This document shows, in pieces, positions 33,438-42,707 of a stretch of 64,000 nucleotides of DNA. The notes beneath the pieces are model-generated. The model was not told the origin of the DNA, did no database searches, and was given only the letters and a program-made list of their open reading frames with translations. A program made the translations under genes and the position numbers. Each line of letters starts with the position of its first letter. The stretch's first letter is position 1. Source of the stretch: UMGS1663 sp046964515 (lineage in GTDB: Bacteria; Bacillota; Clostridia; TANB77; CAG-508); NCBI GenBank assembly GCA_046964515.1, contig JBKUYM010000002.1, positions 62,001-126,000 of the forward strand. The letters are read 5' to 3'.

Positions 33438-36400
33438 ATGAATCCAATTCTAACACAATTAGGAAATCTCCCAAAAATGCAAGAAATTAAGAAAATGATA
33501 CAAGAAAAAAAGAGTCCGATAACTATATCGGGCTTATCTGACGTGGGAAAAATAAGAATTTTAGGAGAATGCTTAATACAAAACAAGAAACCAATAGCGG
33601 TGATTACTTATAATGAAATACAAGCAAAGAAAATGCTAGAAGATTTAGCTTACTTTATTCCAAGGGAAAATATTGTATTTTTTCCTAAAAAAGAAATTGT
33701 TACTTATGATTATATTGCAGAAAGCAAAGAATTACCATATGAAAGGATGGAAGCATTAAACCAAATTTATGAAGGAAATGCTAAAATCATAATTACAACT
33801 ATAGAAGCGGTTATGCAAAAAATGATTTCTAAATCTGTCCTATATCAAAATGTACTTTCTTTTCATGTGGGAGGAAATTATGTTTTAAAAGATATAAAAG
33901 AAAAACTAATTGCATTAGGCTATGAAAGAAATGATTTAATAGAAGCAAGGGGACAATTTAGTGTTAGAGGTGGTATTGTTGATATTGCTATTTCTGAAAA
34001 AATAGGGGTTAGAATTGAATTTTGGGGAGATGAAGTAGATTCTATACGTGAATTTTCCATTAGTAGTCAAAGGTCTACAAAGATGTTAGAACAAGTTAAA
34101 ATTTATCCTGCTCATGAATGGATTATAGAAGATTCTATAACACAAACCGTTAAAAGAATACAGAGTCAATCAACTCAGTATTTATTAGAAGAGCAAGAAA
34201 TTCCAAAAAAACAATTACAAAGTTATATTCAAAAAATACAAGAAAATATGCAAGAAGACATAGAATGGATTCAAAATGGAAATTATATCAGTAAGATAGA
34301 AAAATATTTCTATGATTTTTATACAAAGCCAGCTTGTTTTTTAGAATATTTAGATAAACAAACCATTATTTTTGTAGAAGAGACTACTAAAATAAAACAA
34401 AGGCAATCGAGTATTTTAATAGAAAATCATAATTTAATCAAAGCATTATTAGAAAAAGAAAAAATGGTTCCACAAGCTTTGTTAAAAATAGAACCTTATG
34501 CCATAGAAGATTTAGGAAAGCCATTGGTATTTCTTGAAAAACAGGATATTGGATTGGCTAAAACAAGTGTGTGTAAGTATCATTTTCAAGAAAGAGATGT
34601 TCATTATTATAAAAGTGAAATAGAACTATTAATAGAAGATTTACAAAAATGGGTACAAGAAAAAAAGAAAATTATCATTTTAGGTGGTAAAGTAGAAGAT
34701 GCTAGAAAATTTTCTATGCTATTACATGAAAAAGAAATTCCAAATCAGTTTTACCAAAATCTAGAAGATAAACAGCTATTGACACCAGGAATAGTCGTAA
34801 TACCAGGAAGATTGTCAACTGGTTTTGAAAGCTATGAAGAAAACTGTATTTTAATAACGGGAGAAGATTTATTTTCATCAGATATCAAAAAGAGAAAAAA
34901 GGTAAGTAATGCTTTTAAACAAGGAGAAAAAGTTGTTTTCGCAGATTTAAAAGTAGGGGATTATGTAGTTCATAATGTTCATGGAATTGGTCAATTTATA
35001 GGCGTTAATACCATAAAAGCAGATGGGGTTACTAAAGATTATATAAAACTTCGTTACCGTAGTGAAGATATCTTATATATTCCTACTAATAATTTAGATA
35101 GTATTCGTAAATACATAGGTGGAGGAGAAGTAGCCCCTAAAATCAATAAATTAGGTAGTAAAGAATGGGAAAATACAAAGACGAAAGTAAAGAAAAATTT
35201 ACAAGAAGTAGCTAGGGACTTGATTGAATTATATGCTAAAAGACAGAAAATGAAAGGATATGCTTTTTCAAAAGATACCCCTTGGCAGAAGCAATTTGAA
35301 GAGAGCTTTCCCTATGTAGAAACAGACGATCAATTACGATGTATAGAAGAAACCAAAAAAGATATGGAACTACCAAGACCCATGGATAGACTTTTATGTG
35401 GGGATGTTGGTTACGGAAAAACAGAGGTAGCAATGAGGGCAGCTTTTAAAGCTGTAATGGATCAAAAGCAAGTGGCTTACTTAGTACCAACAACGGTACT
35501 TGCTAACCAACAATATGAAAGTTTTAAACAAAGAATGGAAGAATTTCCGATACGAGTAGAACTCTTAAATCGATTTAGAACTAAAAAAGAACAAGAAGAA
35601 ATTATCAGAAAATTAAAATTAGGTGAGATTGATGTGGTTATTGGAACACATAGAATCTTAAGTAAAGATGTAGAATTTAAGGATTTAGGTTTATTAATTA
35701 TTGATGAAGAGCATCGTTTTGGTGTAAAAGATAAAGAAAAAATCAAACAATATAAAGCTTCTATAGATGTCTTAACTATGACAGCAACGCCTATTCCAAG
35801 AACTTTACACATGTCTATAGTTGGTGTTAGAGATATGTCTGTTATATATGAACCACCACAAAATAGAAGACCAGTACAAACTTATGTATTAGAATATGAT
35901 AAAGAAGTAATTCAAGAAGCCATTACGAAAGAATTAGAAAGAAATGGTCAAGTCTTTTATTTATTTAATCATGTAGAAGGTATTGAAAAAAAAGCATATG
36001 ATATAGAACATCTAGTGCCAGAAGCAAGAGTGGCTTTTGCTCATGGTAAAATGAGTGGAAATGAATTAGAAGCCATCATGATGGACTTTATAGAGGGAAA
36101 AACCAATGTCCTAGTATGTACGACGATATTAGAATCTGGAATAGACATTCCAAATGCGAATACCATTATTGTTGAAAATGCAGATAGATTAGGATTAGCA
36201 CAATTATACCAAATTCGAGGAAGAGTGGGAAGATCAGATAAACAGGCATATGCATATATTACCTATAAAAGAGACAAACTACTATCAGAAGTAGCAGATA
36301 AACGATTAAAAGCCATTAAAGAATTTACAGAATTTGGTTCTGGATTTAAGATTGCCATGAGAGATTTAGAAATAAGAGGAGCAGGTAGTTTATTAGGGGA

Positions 36401-36953
36401 AATTCAACATGGGCATATGGAACAAGTTGGTTATGATATGTATTGTAAACTATTAGAAGAAGTTGTAAAAGAAATGCAAGGAATAGAAGTCTATGAAGAA
36501 GTTGACATACAGATTGATATACAAGTGTCTAGTTATATTCCAGAAACTTATATAGAAAATAGTAGCCAAAAAATAGAAGTATACCAAGATATAGCTTTAT
36601 GTAGAACAGAAGAAGATATTCAAAATATTATTGACGAATTAATTGATCGTTATGGACCAATGCCAAAAGAAGTTGAAAATTTAATAGAAGTAGCAAGAAT
36701 AAAAGAACTATGTAGCAAAAATCAAGTTATGAAAATTTCACAAAAGAAAGAAGCAATTGTTTTTCAATATGAAAAACAAACAATAGAAGCAGAGAAAATA
36801 GAACAATTAATCAAAAAATATGGTACTAGAATACGCTTTTCACCAGGAAACCAACCTTATATCACCCTAAAAATAAAAGAAGAACAGCAAAACCAAATCC
36901 TCCAAGAAATAAAGTACTTTTTGGGGACGGGCCTAAATTGTTTAAGTAAATAA
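33438..36953 (+). CDS. mfd: Transcription-repair coupling factor Mfd
   Basis: A 1171-residue SF2 translocase that removes stalled RNA polymerase and recruits UvrA. The UvrB-like N-terminal module, a CarD-like RNA polymerase interaction domain (about residues 495-560, VGDYVVHNVHGIGQFIG), and the RecG-like motor (GDVGYGKTEVAMRAAFKA, DEEHRFGV, TATPIPRTL, QIRGRVGRSDKQAYAY) are all present. The TRCF C-terminal domain follows. The last codons (LGTGLNCLSK) are encoded by TTGGGGACGGGCCTA-type sequence that looks like a REP element and may be a replaced C-terminus. Confidence 0.96.
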   Translation: MNPILTQLGNLPKMQEIKKMIQEKKSPITISGLSDVGKIRILGECLIQNKKPIAVITYNEIQAKKMLEDLAYFIPRENIVFFPKKEIVTYDYIAESKELPYERMEALNQIYEGNAKIIITTIEAVMQKMISKSVLYQNVLSFHVGGNYVLKDIKEKLIALGYERNDLIEARGQFSVRGGIVDIAISEKIGVRIEFWGDEVDSIREFSISSQRSTKMLEQVKIYPAHEWIIEDSITQTVKRIQSQSTQYLLEEQEIPKKQLQSYIQKIQENMQEDIEWIQNGNYISKIEKYFYDFYTKPACFLEYLDKQTIIFVEETTKIKQRQSSILIENHNLIKALLEKEKMVPQALLKIEPYAIEDLGKPLVFLEKQDIGLAKTSVCKYHFQERDVHYYKSEIELLIEDLQKWVQEKKKIIILGGKVEDARKFSMLLHEKEIPNQFYQNLEDKQLLTPGIVVIPGRLSTGFESYEENCILITGEDLFSSDIKKRKKVSNAFKQGEKVVFADLKVGDYVVHNVHGIGQFIGVNTIKADGVTKDYIKLRYRSEDILYIPTNNLDSIRKYIGGGEVAPKINKLGSKEWENTKTKVKKNLQEVARDLIELYAKRQKMKGYAFSKDTPWQKQFEESFPYVETDDQLRCIEETKKDMELPRPMDRLLCGDVGYGKTEVAMRAAFKAVMDQKQVAYLVPTTVLANQQYESFKQRMEEFPIRVELLNRFRTKKEQEEIIRKLKLGEIDVVIGTHRILSKDVEFKDLGLLIIDEEHRFGVKDKEKIKQYKASIDVLTMTATPIPRTLHMSIVGVRDMSVIYEPPQNRRPVQTYVLEYDKEVIQEAITKELERNGQVFYLFNHVEGIEKKAYDIEHLVPEARVAFAHGKMSGNELEAIMMDFIEGKTNVLVCTTILESGIDIPNANTIIVENADRLGLAQLYQIRGRVGRSDKQAYAYITYKRDKLLSEVADKRLKAIKEFTEFGSGFKIAMRDLEIRGAGSLLGEIQHGHMEQVGYDMYCKLLEEVVKEMQGIEVYEEVDIQIDIQVSSYIPETYIENSSQKIEVYQDIALCRTEEDIQNIIDELIDRYGPMPKEVENLIEVARIKELCSKNQVMKISQKKEAIVFQYEKQTIEAEKIEQLIKKYGTRIRFSPGNQPYITLKIKEEQQNQILQEIKYFLGTGLNCLSK

Positions 36954-36971
36954 AAAGGAGTGTAAATAAAA

Positions 36972-37760
36972 ATGCAAGTAATTACCAGTAAGGATAATGA
37001 AATTGTAAAGAGTATAAAAAAGTTGAAAGAAAAAAAATATAGAATGCAAGAGCAAGCTTTCCTAGTAGAAGGTATAAAATTAGTACAAGAAGCTATACAA
37101 GAGCAGATGACTATTAGAAAAGTGGTGATATGCGAAGATTGCACAACAGATGCTTCTATAGATCAAAATTTGCTATACGAAATTGCTAAACAAGATTGTA
37201 TTTATGTTTCTAAAAACGTATTTTATACCTTAACAGATGTTGTAAATCCACAAGGCATTTTAGCGGTTATCGAAAAGAAAAGTGAAGAATCTTCTATTGA
37301 TTATCAAGAAGATATGATTATTGTCTTAGATGGTATTCAAGACCCAGGAAATTTAGGAACTATTTTAAGAACTATGGATAGTGCAGGGTTCAAGCAAATA
37401 ATTTTATCAGAAAATTCAGCAGATCCCTATAACCCTAAAGTAGTACGTTCAACAATGGGAGCTATTTATCGTATCAATATGATACAATCTACCAATATAA
37501 TAGAAACACTTAAGAATATACAAAAAAATAAATTTCAAGTAGTGGCTACTTCTTTACAAACACAGGAAACTATTTATACAATGGATTATCATAAAAAGGC
37601 AATTGTAATTGGTAATGAAGCAAATGGCGTTTCTAAAGAAGTATTAGAATTAGCAGGAAAAAAAGTAAAGATTCCTATGTTGGGAAAAACGGAAAGTTTA
37701 AATGCAGCGGTAGCTACTAGTATTATTGTATATGAATATGTTAGAAGAAAACTAAGTTAA
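36972..37760 (+). CDS. TrmH/SpoU-family RNA 2'-O-methyltransferase
   Basis: A 262-residue SPOUT methylase that probably modifies 23S rRNA. An N-terminal substrate-binding domain (about residues 1-95) precedes the knotted SpoU domain. Its three motifs are visible: LDGIQDPGNLGTILRT, IVIGNEANGVS and IPMLGKTESLNAAVA. AAGGAG lies upstream, 18 bp after mfd. The exact target base cannot be told; tRNA is an alternative. Confidence 0.9.
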   Translation: MQVITSKDNEIVKSIKKLKEKKYRMQEQAFLVEGIKLVQEAIQEQMTIRKVVICEDCTTDASIDQNLLYEIAKQDCIYVSKNVFYTLTDVVNPQGILAVIEKKSEESSIDYQEDMIIVLDGIQDPGNLGTILRTMDSAGFKQIILSENSADPYNPKVVRSTMGAIYRINMIQSTNIIETLKNIQKNKFQVVATSLQTQETIYTMDYHKKAIVIGNEANGVSKEVLELAGKKVKIPMLGKTESLNAAVATSIIVYEYVRRKLS

Positions 37761-37788
37761 GAGAAAACTTAGTAGATGTTGGAAAAAT

Positions 37789-37823
37789 AAAAAGCAATTT
37801 AGTGTATTTCTAAATTGCTTTTT
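37789..37823. terminator. Bidirectional terminator between the methylase and asnS
   Basis: Perfect 14-bp stem AAAAAGCAATTTAG / CTAAATTGCTTTTT with T-rich flanks on both strands. Confidence 0.9.
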
Positions 37824-37827
37824 ATTT

Positions 37828-39219
37828 TTAAAATTCACAGTTTTTTGGGGTTCTTGGAAAAGGAATAACATCACGAATATTTTGCATACCAGTTAAATAC
37901 ATCATCATTCTTTCAAAGCCAAGTCCAAAACCAGCATGTTTACTACTACCAAATCTACGTAAATCTAAATACCACCAATAATCTTTTTCATCTAAATTTA
38001 ATTCTTGCATTCTATTTTTTAACTTTTCAATATCTTCTTCCCTTTGACTGCCGCCAATTAATTCTCCAATGCCAGGTACTAAAAGATCAGTAGCTGCCAC
38101 GGTTTTACCATCTGCATTTTGTTTCATATAGAAAGCTTTAATTTCTTTTGGATAATCTGTTACAAAAACAGGTTTTTCAAAGATGACTTCGCTTAAGTAT
38201 CTTTCATGTTCTGTTTGAATATCACTTCCCCAATGGACAGGATATTCAAATTTGTCATTAACTTTTTCTAATTCAGAAATAGCATCTGTGTAACTGATTC
38301 TTCCAAACTCAGAATTTAGTACATGATGTAATCTTTCTAATAGACCAGGACTAATAAATTTATCGAAGAATGCCATTTCTTCTGGTAGGTTTTCTAGAAC
38401 ATAGGCAATGATATATTTAATCATATCTTCTGCTAAGTTCATATCATCTTCTAAATCTGCAAAACACATTTCTGGTTCAATCATCCAAAATTCAGCAGCA
38501 TGTTTTACAGTATTAGAATTTTCTGCTCTAAAGGTAGGACCAAAGGTATAAACATTTCTAAAAGCAAAAGCATAGTTTTCTACGTCTAGTTGACCACTAA
38601 CTGTTAGATGAGCACTTTTTCCAAAAAAATCCTTACTATAATCTACTTTCCCATCTTCTGTCTTAGGAATATTTTCAAAATCTAGACTAGAAACACTAAA
38701 CATTTCACCAGCACCTTCTGCATCGCTACTAGTAATTAAAGGGGTATGTACATAGACAAATCCTCTTTCTTGAAAAAACTGGTGAATAGCAAAAGATAAT
38801 ACACTTCTTACTCTAAAAACAGCATTAAAAGTATTCGTTCTAGGACGTAAATGGGCAACACCTCTTAGGTATTCAAAAGTATGACGTTTTTTTTGTAGAG
38901 GATAATCGCTATCAGCTAAATTATAAATTTCTACTTTAGATGCCTTAATTTCAAATGGTTGTTTTGCATTTTCAGTTTTTACCACCATTCCTGTAACAAT
39001 GATAGAAGAACTAATACTTAACTTACAAATATCGGTAAAATTAGTCAAAGTATCATCAAAGACAATTTGTACATTGGTATAAAAAGAGCCGTCATTTAAT
39101 TCGATAAAACCAAAGTTCTTAGAATCACGAACTGTCTTTACCCAACCAGATACTTGCACTTGTTTTCCTATAAAATTTTCTGTATTTCTATATAAATCTT
39201 TAACAATTGTGTCTTTCAT
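37828..39219 (-). CDS. asnS: Asparaginyl-tRNA synthetase
   Basis: A 463-residue class IIb synthetase. The N-terminal OB-fold anticodon domain (QVSGWVKTVRDSKNFGFIEL) and the catalytic core are complete: motif 2 region with TFGPTFRAENS and motif 3 with GFGLGFERMMMYL. The ending RDVIPFPRTPKNCEF is typical of AsnRS. The start at 39219 follows AGAGGAGG; an ATG at 39225 lies between that site and the real start. The presence of AsnRS means direct charging of tRNA-Asn. Confidence 0.95.
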   Translation of the reverse strand: MKDTIVKDLYRNTENFIGKQVQVSGWVKTVRDSKNFGFIELNDGSFYTNVQIVFDDTLTNFTDICKLSISSSIIVTGMVVKTENAKQPFEIKASKVEIYNLADSDYPLQKKRHTFEYLRGVAHLRPRTNTFNAVFRVRSVLSFAIHQFFQERGFVYVHTPLITSSDAEGAGEMFSVSSLDFENIPKTEDGKVDYSKDFFGKSAHLTVSGQLDVENYAFAFRNVYTFGPTFRAENSNTVKHAAEFWMIEPEMCFADLEDDMNLAEDMIKYIIAYVLENLPEEMAFFDKFISPGLLERLHHVLNSEFGRISYTDAISELEKVNDKFEYPVHWGSDIQTEHERYLSEVIFEKPVFVTDYPKEIKAFYMKQNADGKTVAATDLLVPGIGELIGGSQREEDIEKLKNRMQELNLDEKDYWWYLDLRRFGSSKHAGFGLGFERMMMYLTGMQNIRDVIPFPRTPKNCEF

Positions 39220-39479
39220 AAACACGCCTCCTCTAAAATGATATCCCTATTATACAATAATATACTAAATCAAACAAGTAAATTGAGAAAAATATGAAAA
39301 TTAGATAATAGTAAGACATAAATGCGTGTAGAGAAGTTTTAATAAATTTAATAGTTATGCAAACTTATGAACAAGAAGAATGAAAAAAGAATATGGTTTA
39401 TATACCATGATTAGATAAAATATACAAAAGAAAATAAAAAAGTAGAGAGGCAGATAAATGAAAAAAGGAAAGGAAAACT
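39220..39479. other. AT-rich intergenic region with no gene
   Basis: No convincing ORF. It holds the motif TTATGCAAACTTATGAACAAG near 39355, similar to TTATGCAAACT upstream of two other prepilin-like genes (13823 and 15488), and a small GGTTTATATACC palindrome near 39393. Confidence 0.5.
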
Positions 39480-39526
39480 ATATTGACATTAACCAAAAGG
39501 TAATATAAAATTTAAATGATTAAAAT
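39480..39526 (+). promoter_or_regulatory. Shared promoter block of prepilin-like genes (47 bp, copy 2)
   Basis: Identical to 28797-28843; TTGACA at 39483-39488, 17 bp, TAAAAT at 39506-39511. Confidence 0.75.
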
Positions 39527-39570
39527 AAGAAAAAATAGGAAAACATAAGAAAAAGAAACGGAGTGAAAAT

Positions 39571-40619
39571 ATGAAGAAAATAGTGGAAACAAGAGGAATT
39601 ACCTTAATGTCCTTAGTTATTACCATAATTGTATTAATTATTTTAGCAGGAGTTAGTATTAATTCATTAGTAGGTGATAATGGAATTATTACGAAGGCTA
39701 AACAAGCAAAGGAAAATGTGTTAATAGCTAAAAAAGAAGAAGAGGCACAATTAAATCAATTATATGGAACAATGGAAGGTGAAGACGATAAAATAATAGG
39801 AGATGAATGTGAAGGAACTATTCAAAACCTAAAAGAACAAATAGAAGAATTAAAAAGGATAATCGAACAGAAGGATAAGCAAATAGATGAAATTATGAAA
39901 GCTTATTCTTTAATATTTGAGTATACGGGAGAAGTGCAAGAATGGGAAGTTCCTATTACTGGAATTTATAAATTAGAAGTATATGGAGCACAAGGCGGTA
40001 GTTATACCTATGGAGGAATTGGTGGAAAAGGAGGATATTGTGCAGGTAATTATCTATTAAATGCCGGACAAAAAATATATGTTGTAGTAGGCGGTATGCC
40101 AGGAAGTTCTAGTCAGGCCGGAGGATATAATGGGGGAGGATTTGGAGGTATTTATTCTTCAGACCGGTATAGGATCAGGTGGCGGTGGCGCTACCCATAT
40201 AGCGACTTCTGATAAGGGAATACTTTCAAATTATAAAGAAAATCAAGAGGACATTTTAATTGTAGCAGGAGGAGGCGGAGGCGGAATGGTTTATAAGCAA
40301 ACATTTTATAATGGGGGTGTTGGTGGCGGTACGACTAGCACACAAGGAAGTGCTATTGCAGGTTATCAAGCGTCAGCTTCAGCTACTCAAGAAGTAGGTT
40401 TCTCTTTTGGACAGGGACAATTAAAAGCAATAGATACTGGAGGAACAAGAGGTGGTGGCCGGAGGTGGCTGGCAAGGTGGATTTTCAAATTTGGGTTCTA
40501 CAGGGTCAGGTGGAAGCGGATATTTGAATCCTAAATTAATGAATGCAGTAAGCACTACAGGAGGAGCTACCAATGGAGGAAACGGAAGAGCAATGATAAC
40601 TTGGGTACAAAATTCATAA
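39571..40619 (+). pseudogene. Prepilin-like protein with glycine-rich C-terminal domain, two frameshifts
   Basis: Three successive frames make one protein. Frame 1 (39571 to ~40165) has the prepilin-type start (RGITLMSLVITI), a short coiled coil (LKEQIEELKRIIEQKDKQ) and the first part of a glycine-rich domain (GAQGGSYTYGGIGGKGG). Frame 2 (~40165 to ~40460) continues TGIGSGGGGATHIATS and IVAGGGGGGMVYKQ. Frame 3 continues GGGWQGGFSNLGSTGSGGSG to the stop at 40619, ending AMITWVQNS. Each step needs one surplus base removed, near 40155-40165 and 40455-40462. Real decay, phase variation and sequencing error are all possible. Confidence 0.7.
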
Positions 40620-40633
40620 AAAATAAATAGATA

Positions 40634-40667
40634 AAAATAAAGTAGCTTATTTCTACTTTATTTTTTT
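40634..40667 (+). terminator. Terminator after the glycine-rich prepilin-like gene
   Basis: Stem AAAATAAAGTAG / CTACTTTATTTT followed by a T run. Confidence 0.8.
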
Positions 40668-40827
40668 ATGGAAATAAAACTAAAGTGAAAATTTATCGAT
40701 CATTCTCTATGAATCGTGGATTTTTTGTGCCGAAAGTACTAGACATCTGTGCTAGAAGGGATTATAATAATAACTATAATTTGAAAGAGGTTGAAAATTT
40801 ATTTTAGCCATTAAAAGGAGAAACGAT

Positions 40828-42603
40828 ATGAACAATCTATATAGAAACCATACTTGTGGAGAATTGACGATAAATAATGTAGGAGAGACCGTAAAATTAG
40901 CTGGATGGGTACAAAGAATTCGTAATTTAGGCTCTATGCAATTCTTAGACTTAAGGGATGAATTTGGTATTACACAAATAGTTATTTCTGATAAGCAACC
41001 CTTAGCACAAGAAAAGGCAAAGCAGTTAGTCACAGAATGTGTGGTATCTGTGGAAGGAATTGTAGTAGAACGTTCTAATAAGAATACAAAGATTCCTACA
41101 GGAGAAATAGAAATTAATGTTACGCAGATAGAAATACTTGGAAAATGTAAAAATGTACTTCCTTTTGAAGTAAATTCAGAAAAAGCAGATATCGCTTCTG
41201 TTAAAGAAGATTTAAGATTAGAATACCGATTTTTAGATTTAAGAAATGAAAAACTTCATCAAAATATTTTATTTCGTTCAAAAGTATTAAAAGCACTAAG
41301 GGATAAAATGGATGCATTAGGTTTTGCAGAAATTCAGACTCCTATTTTAGCCAATTCTTCGCCAGAAGGAGCCAGAGATTTTCTAGTACCAAGTAGATTA
41401 CATCCAGGAGAATTCTATGCATTACCACAAGCACCCCAACAATTTAAACAATTATTAATGGTATCTGGTTTTGATAAATATTTTCAAATAGCACCTTGTT
41501 TTAGAGATGAAGATCCAAGAGCAGATAGGGCACCAGGAGAATTTTATCAATTGGATTTTGAAATGAGTTTTGCTACACAAGAGGAAGTATTAGCTGTTCT
41601 GGAAGATATCTTTTCTTCTACTTTTAAAAAATTCACAAATTGGAAAGTAGATGAAGGACCATTTAGACGTATTACTTATAAAGATGCTATGGAGATATAT
41701 GGTATTGATAAACCAGATTTAAGAAATCCATTAATTATACAAGATGCAAGTGAACTTTTTGCAGATACAGAATTTAATGCATTCAGAGGAAAAGTGGTTA
41801 AAGCCATTGTTGTAGAAAAAGGTGCTATGCAGGGTAGAAAGTTTTTTGACAATATGACAACTTATATGGTAGAAGAAGTAGGTGCTAAAGGATTAGCATG
41901 GGTAAAATTAGAAGAAGAAGGACCAGTAGGAGGAATTGCTAAATTTATTACGCCAGAAATGAAGCAACAATTGGAAGAAAAATGGCAAATGAAAGTAGGA
42001 GATAGCATTTTCTTTGTAGCAGATGAAATTCTAGAAAATGTGCAAAAAGTAGCAGGACTATTACGTATAGAATTAGGAAAGAGATTAGACCTAATAGAAA
42101 AAGAAGCTTATCGATTCTGTTTTATTGTAGATTTCCCAATGTATGAACTATCAGAAGAAGGAACTATCGACTTTAATCATAATCCATTTTCTATGCCACA
42201 AGGAGGTATGCAAGCGTTATTAGAGAAAAATCCATTAGAGATTGTAGCTTATCAATATGATGCGGTATGTAATGGCTATGAAATGGCTTCTGGAGCAGTT
42301 AGAAATCATGACCCAGAATTAATGGTCAAAGCTTTTGAAATTGCTGGATATACAGAGCAGGAAGTAGAAAACAGATTTGGCGCATTATTTAATGCTTTTC
42401 AATATGGAACACCTCCACATGCAGGTGCAGCACCAGGTGTAGATAGAATGATGATGTTGCTTGCCAATGAAGAGAATTTAAGAGAAGTGATTGCTTTTCC
42501 TAAAAATAAAAAAGCGAGAGATTTATTAATGGGAGCACCAAGCAAGGTTACCAAAGAACAATTAGATGAGGTTCATATTCAAGTAGTAGAAGAAAAAGAA
42601 TAA
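40828..42603 (+). CDS. aspS: Aspartyl-tRNA synthetase
   Basis: A 591-residue bacterial-type AspRS. OB-fold anticodon domain (KLAGWVQRIRNLGSMQFLDL), catalytic core (motif 2 CFRDEDPRADRAPGEFYQLD; motif 3 GAAPGVDRMMML), and the GAD insertion domain (about residues 290-420) typical of the bacterial form. AAGGAG precedes the ATG. Whether it is discriminating cannot be settled by eye, but the asnS neighbour suggests it is. Confidence 0.95.
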   Translation: MNNLYRNHTCGELTINNVGETVKLAGWVQRIRNLGSMQFLDLRDEFGITQIVISDKQPLAQEKAKQLVTECVVSVEGIVVERSNKNTKIPTGEIEINVTQIEILGKCKNVLPFEVNSEKADIASVKEDLRLEYRFLDLRNEKLHQNILFRSKVLKALRDKMDALGFAEIQTPILANSSPEGARDFLVPSRLHPGEFYALPQAPQQFKQLLMVSGFDKYFQIAPCFRDEDPRADRAPGEFYQLDFEMSFATQEEVLAVLEDIFSSTFKKFTNWKVDEGPFRRITYKDAMEIYGIDKPDLRNPLIIQDASELFADTEFNAFRGKVVKAIVVEKGAMQGRKFFDNMTTYMVEEVGAKGLAWVKLEEEGPVGGIAKFITPEMKQQLEEKWQMKVGDSIFFVADEILENVQKVAGLLRIELGKRLDLIEKEAYRFCFIVDFPMYELSEEGTIDFNHNPFSMPQGGMQALLEKNPLEIVAYQYDAVCNGYEMASGAVRNHDPELMVKAFEIAGYTEQEVENRFGALFNAFQYGTPPHAGAAPGVDRMMMLLANEENLREVIAFPKNKKARDLLMGAPSKVTKEQLDEVHIQVVEEKE

Positions 42604-42649
42604 GCAAGGAAGGACAGTTCTCGTAGGAGTAGTCAATAATAGATATTAG

Positions 42650-42686
42650 AAAACACATCACTGCTTGCAAAAGAGGATGTGTTTTT
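42650..42686 (+). terminator. Terminator or attenuator between aspS and the Def-MnmA gene
   Basis: Stem AAAACACATC / GATGTGTTTT with a T run; the loop is 15 nt. Confidence 0.65.
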
Positions 42687-42707
42687 AAATAGATAAAAGG
42701 AGTAAAT

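Noticed and set aside
40668..40827. T-box leader upstream of aspS
   Set aside because: No AGGGTGGNACCGCG-type element and no terminator/antiterminator pair before the gene.
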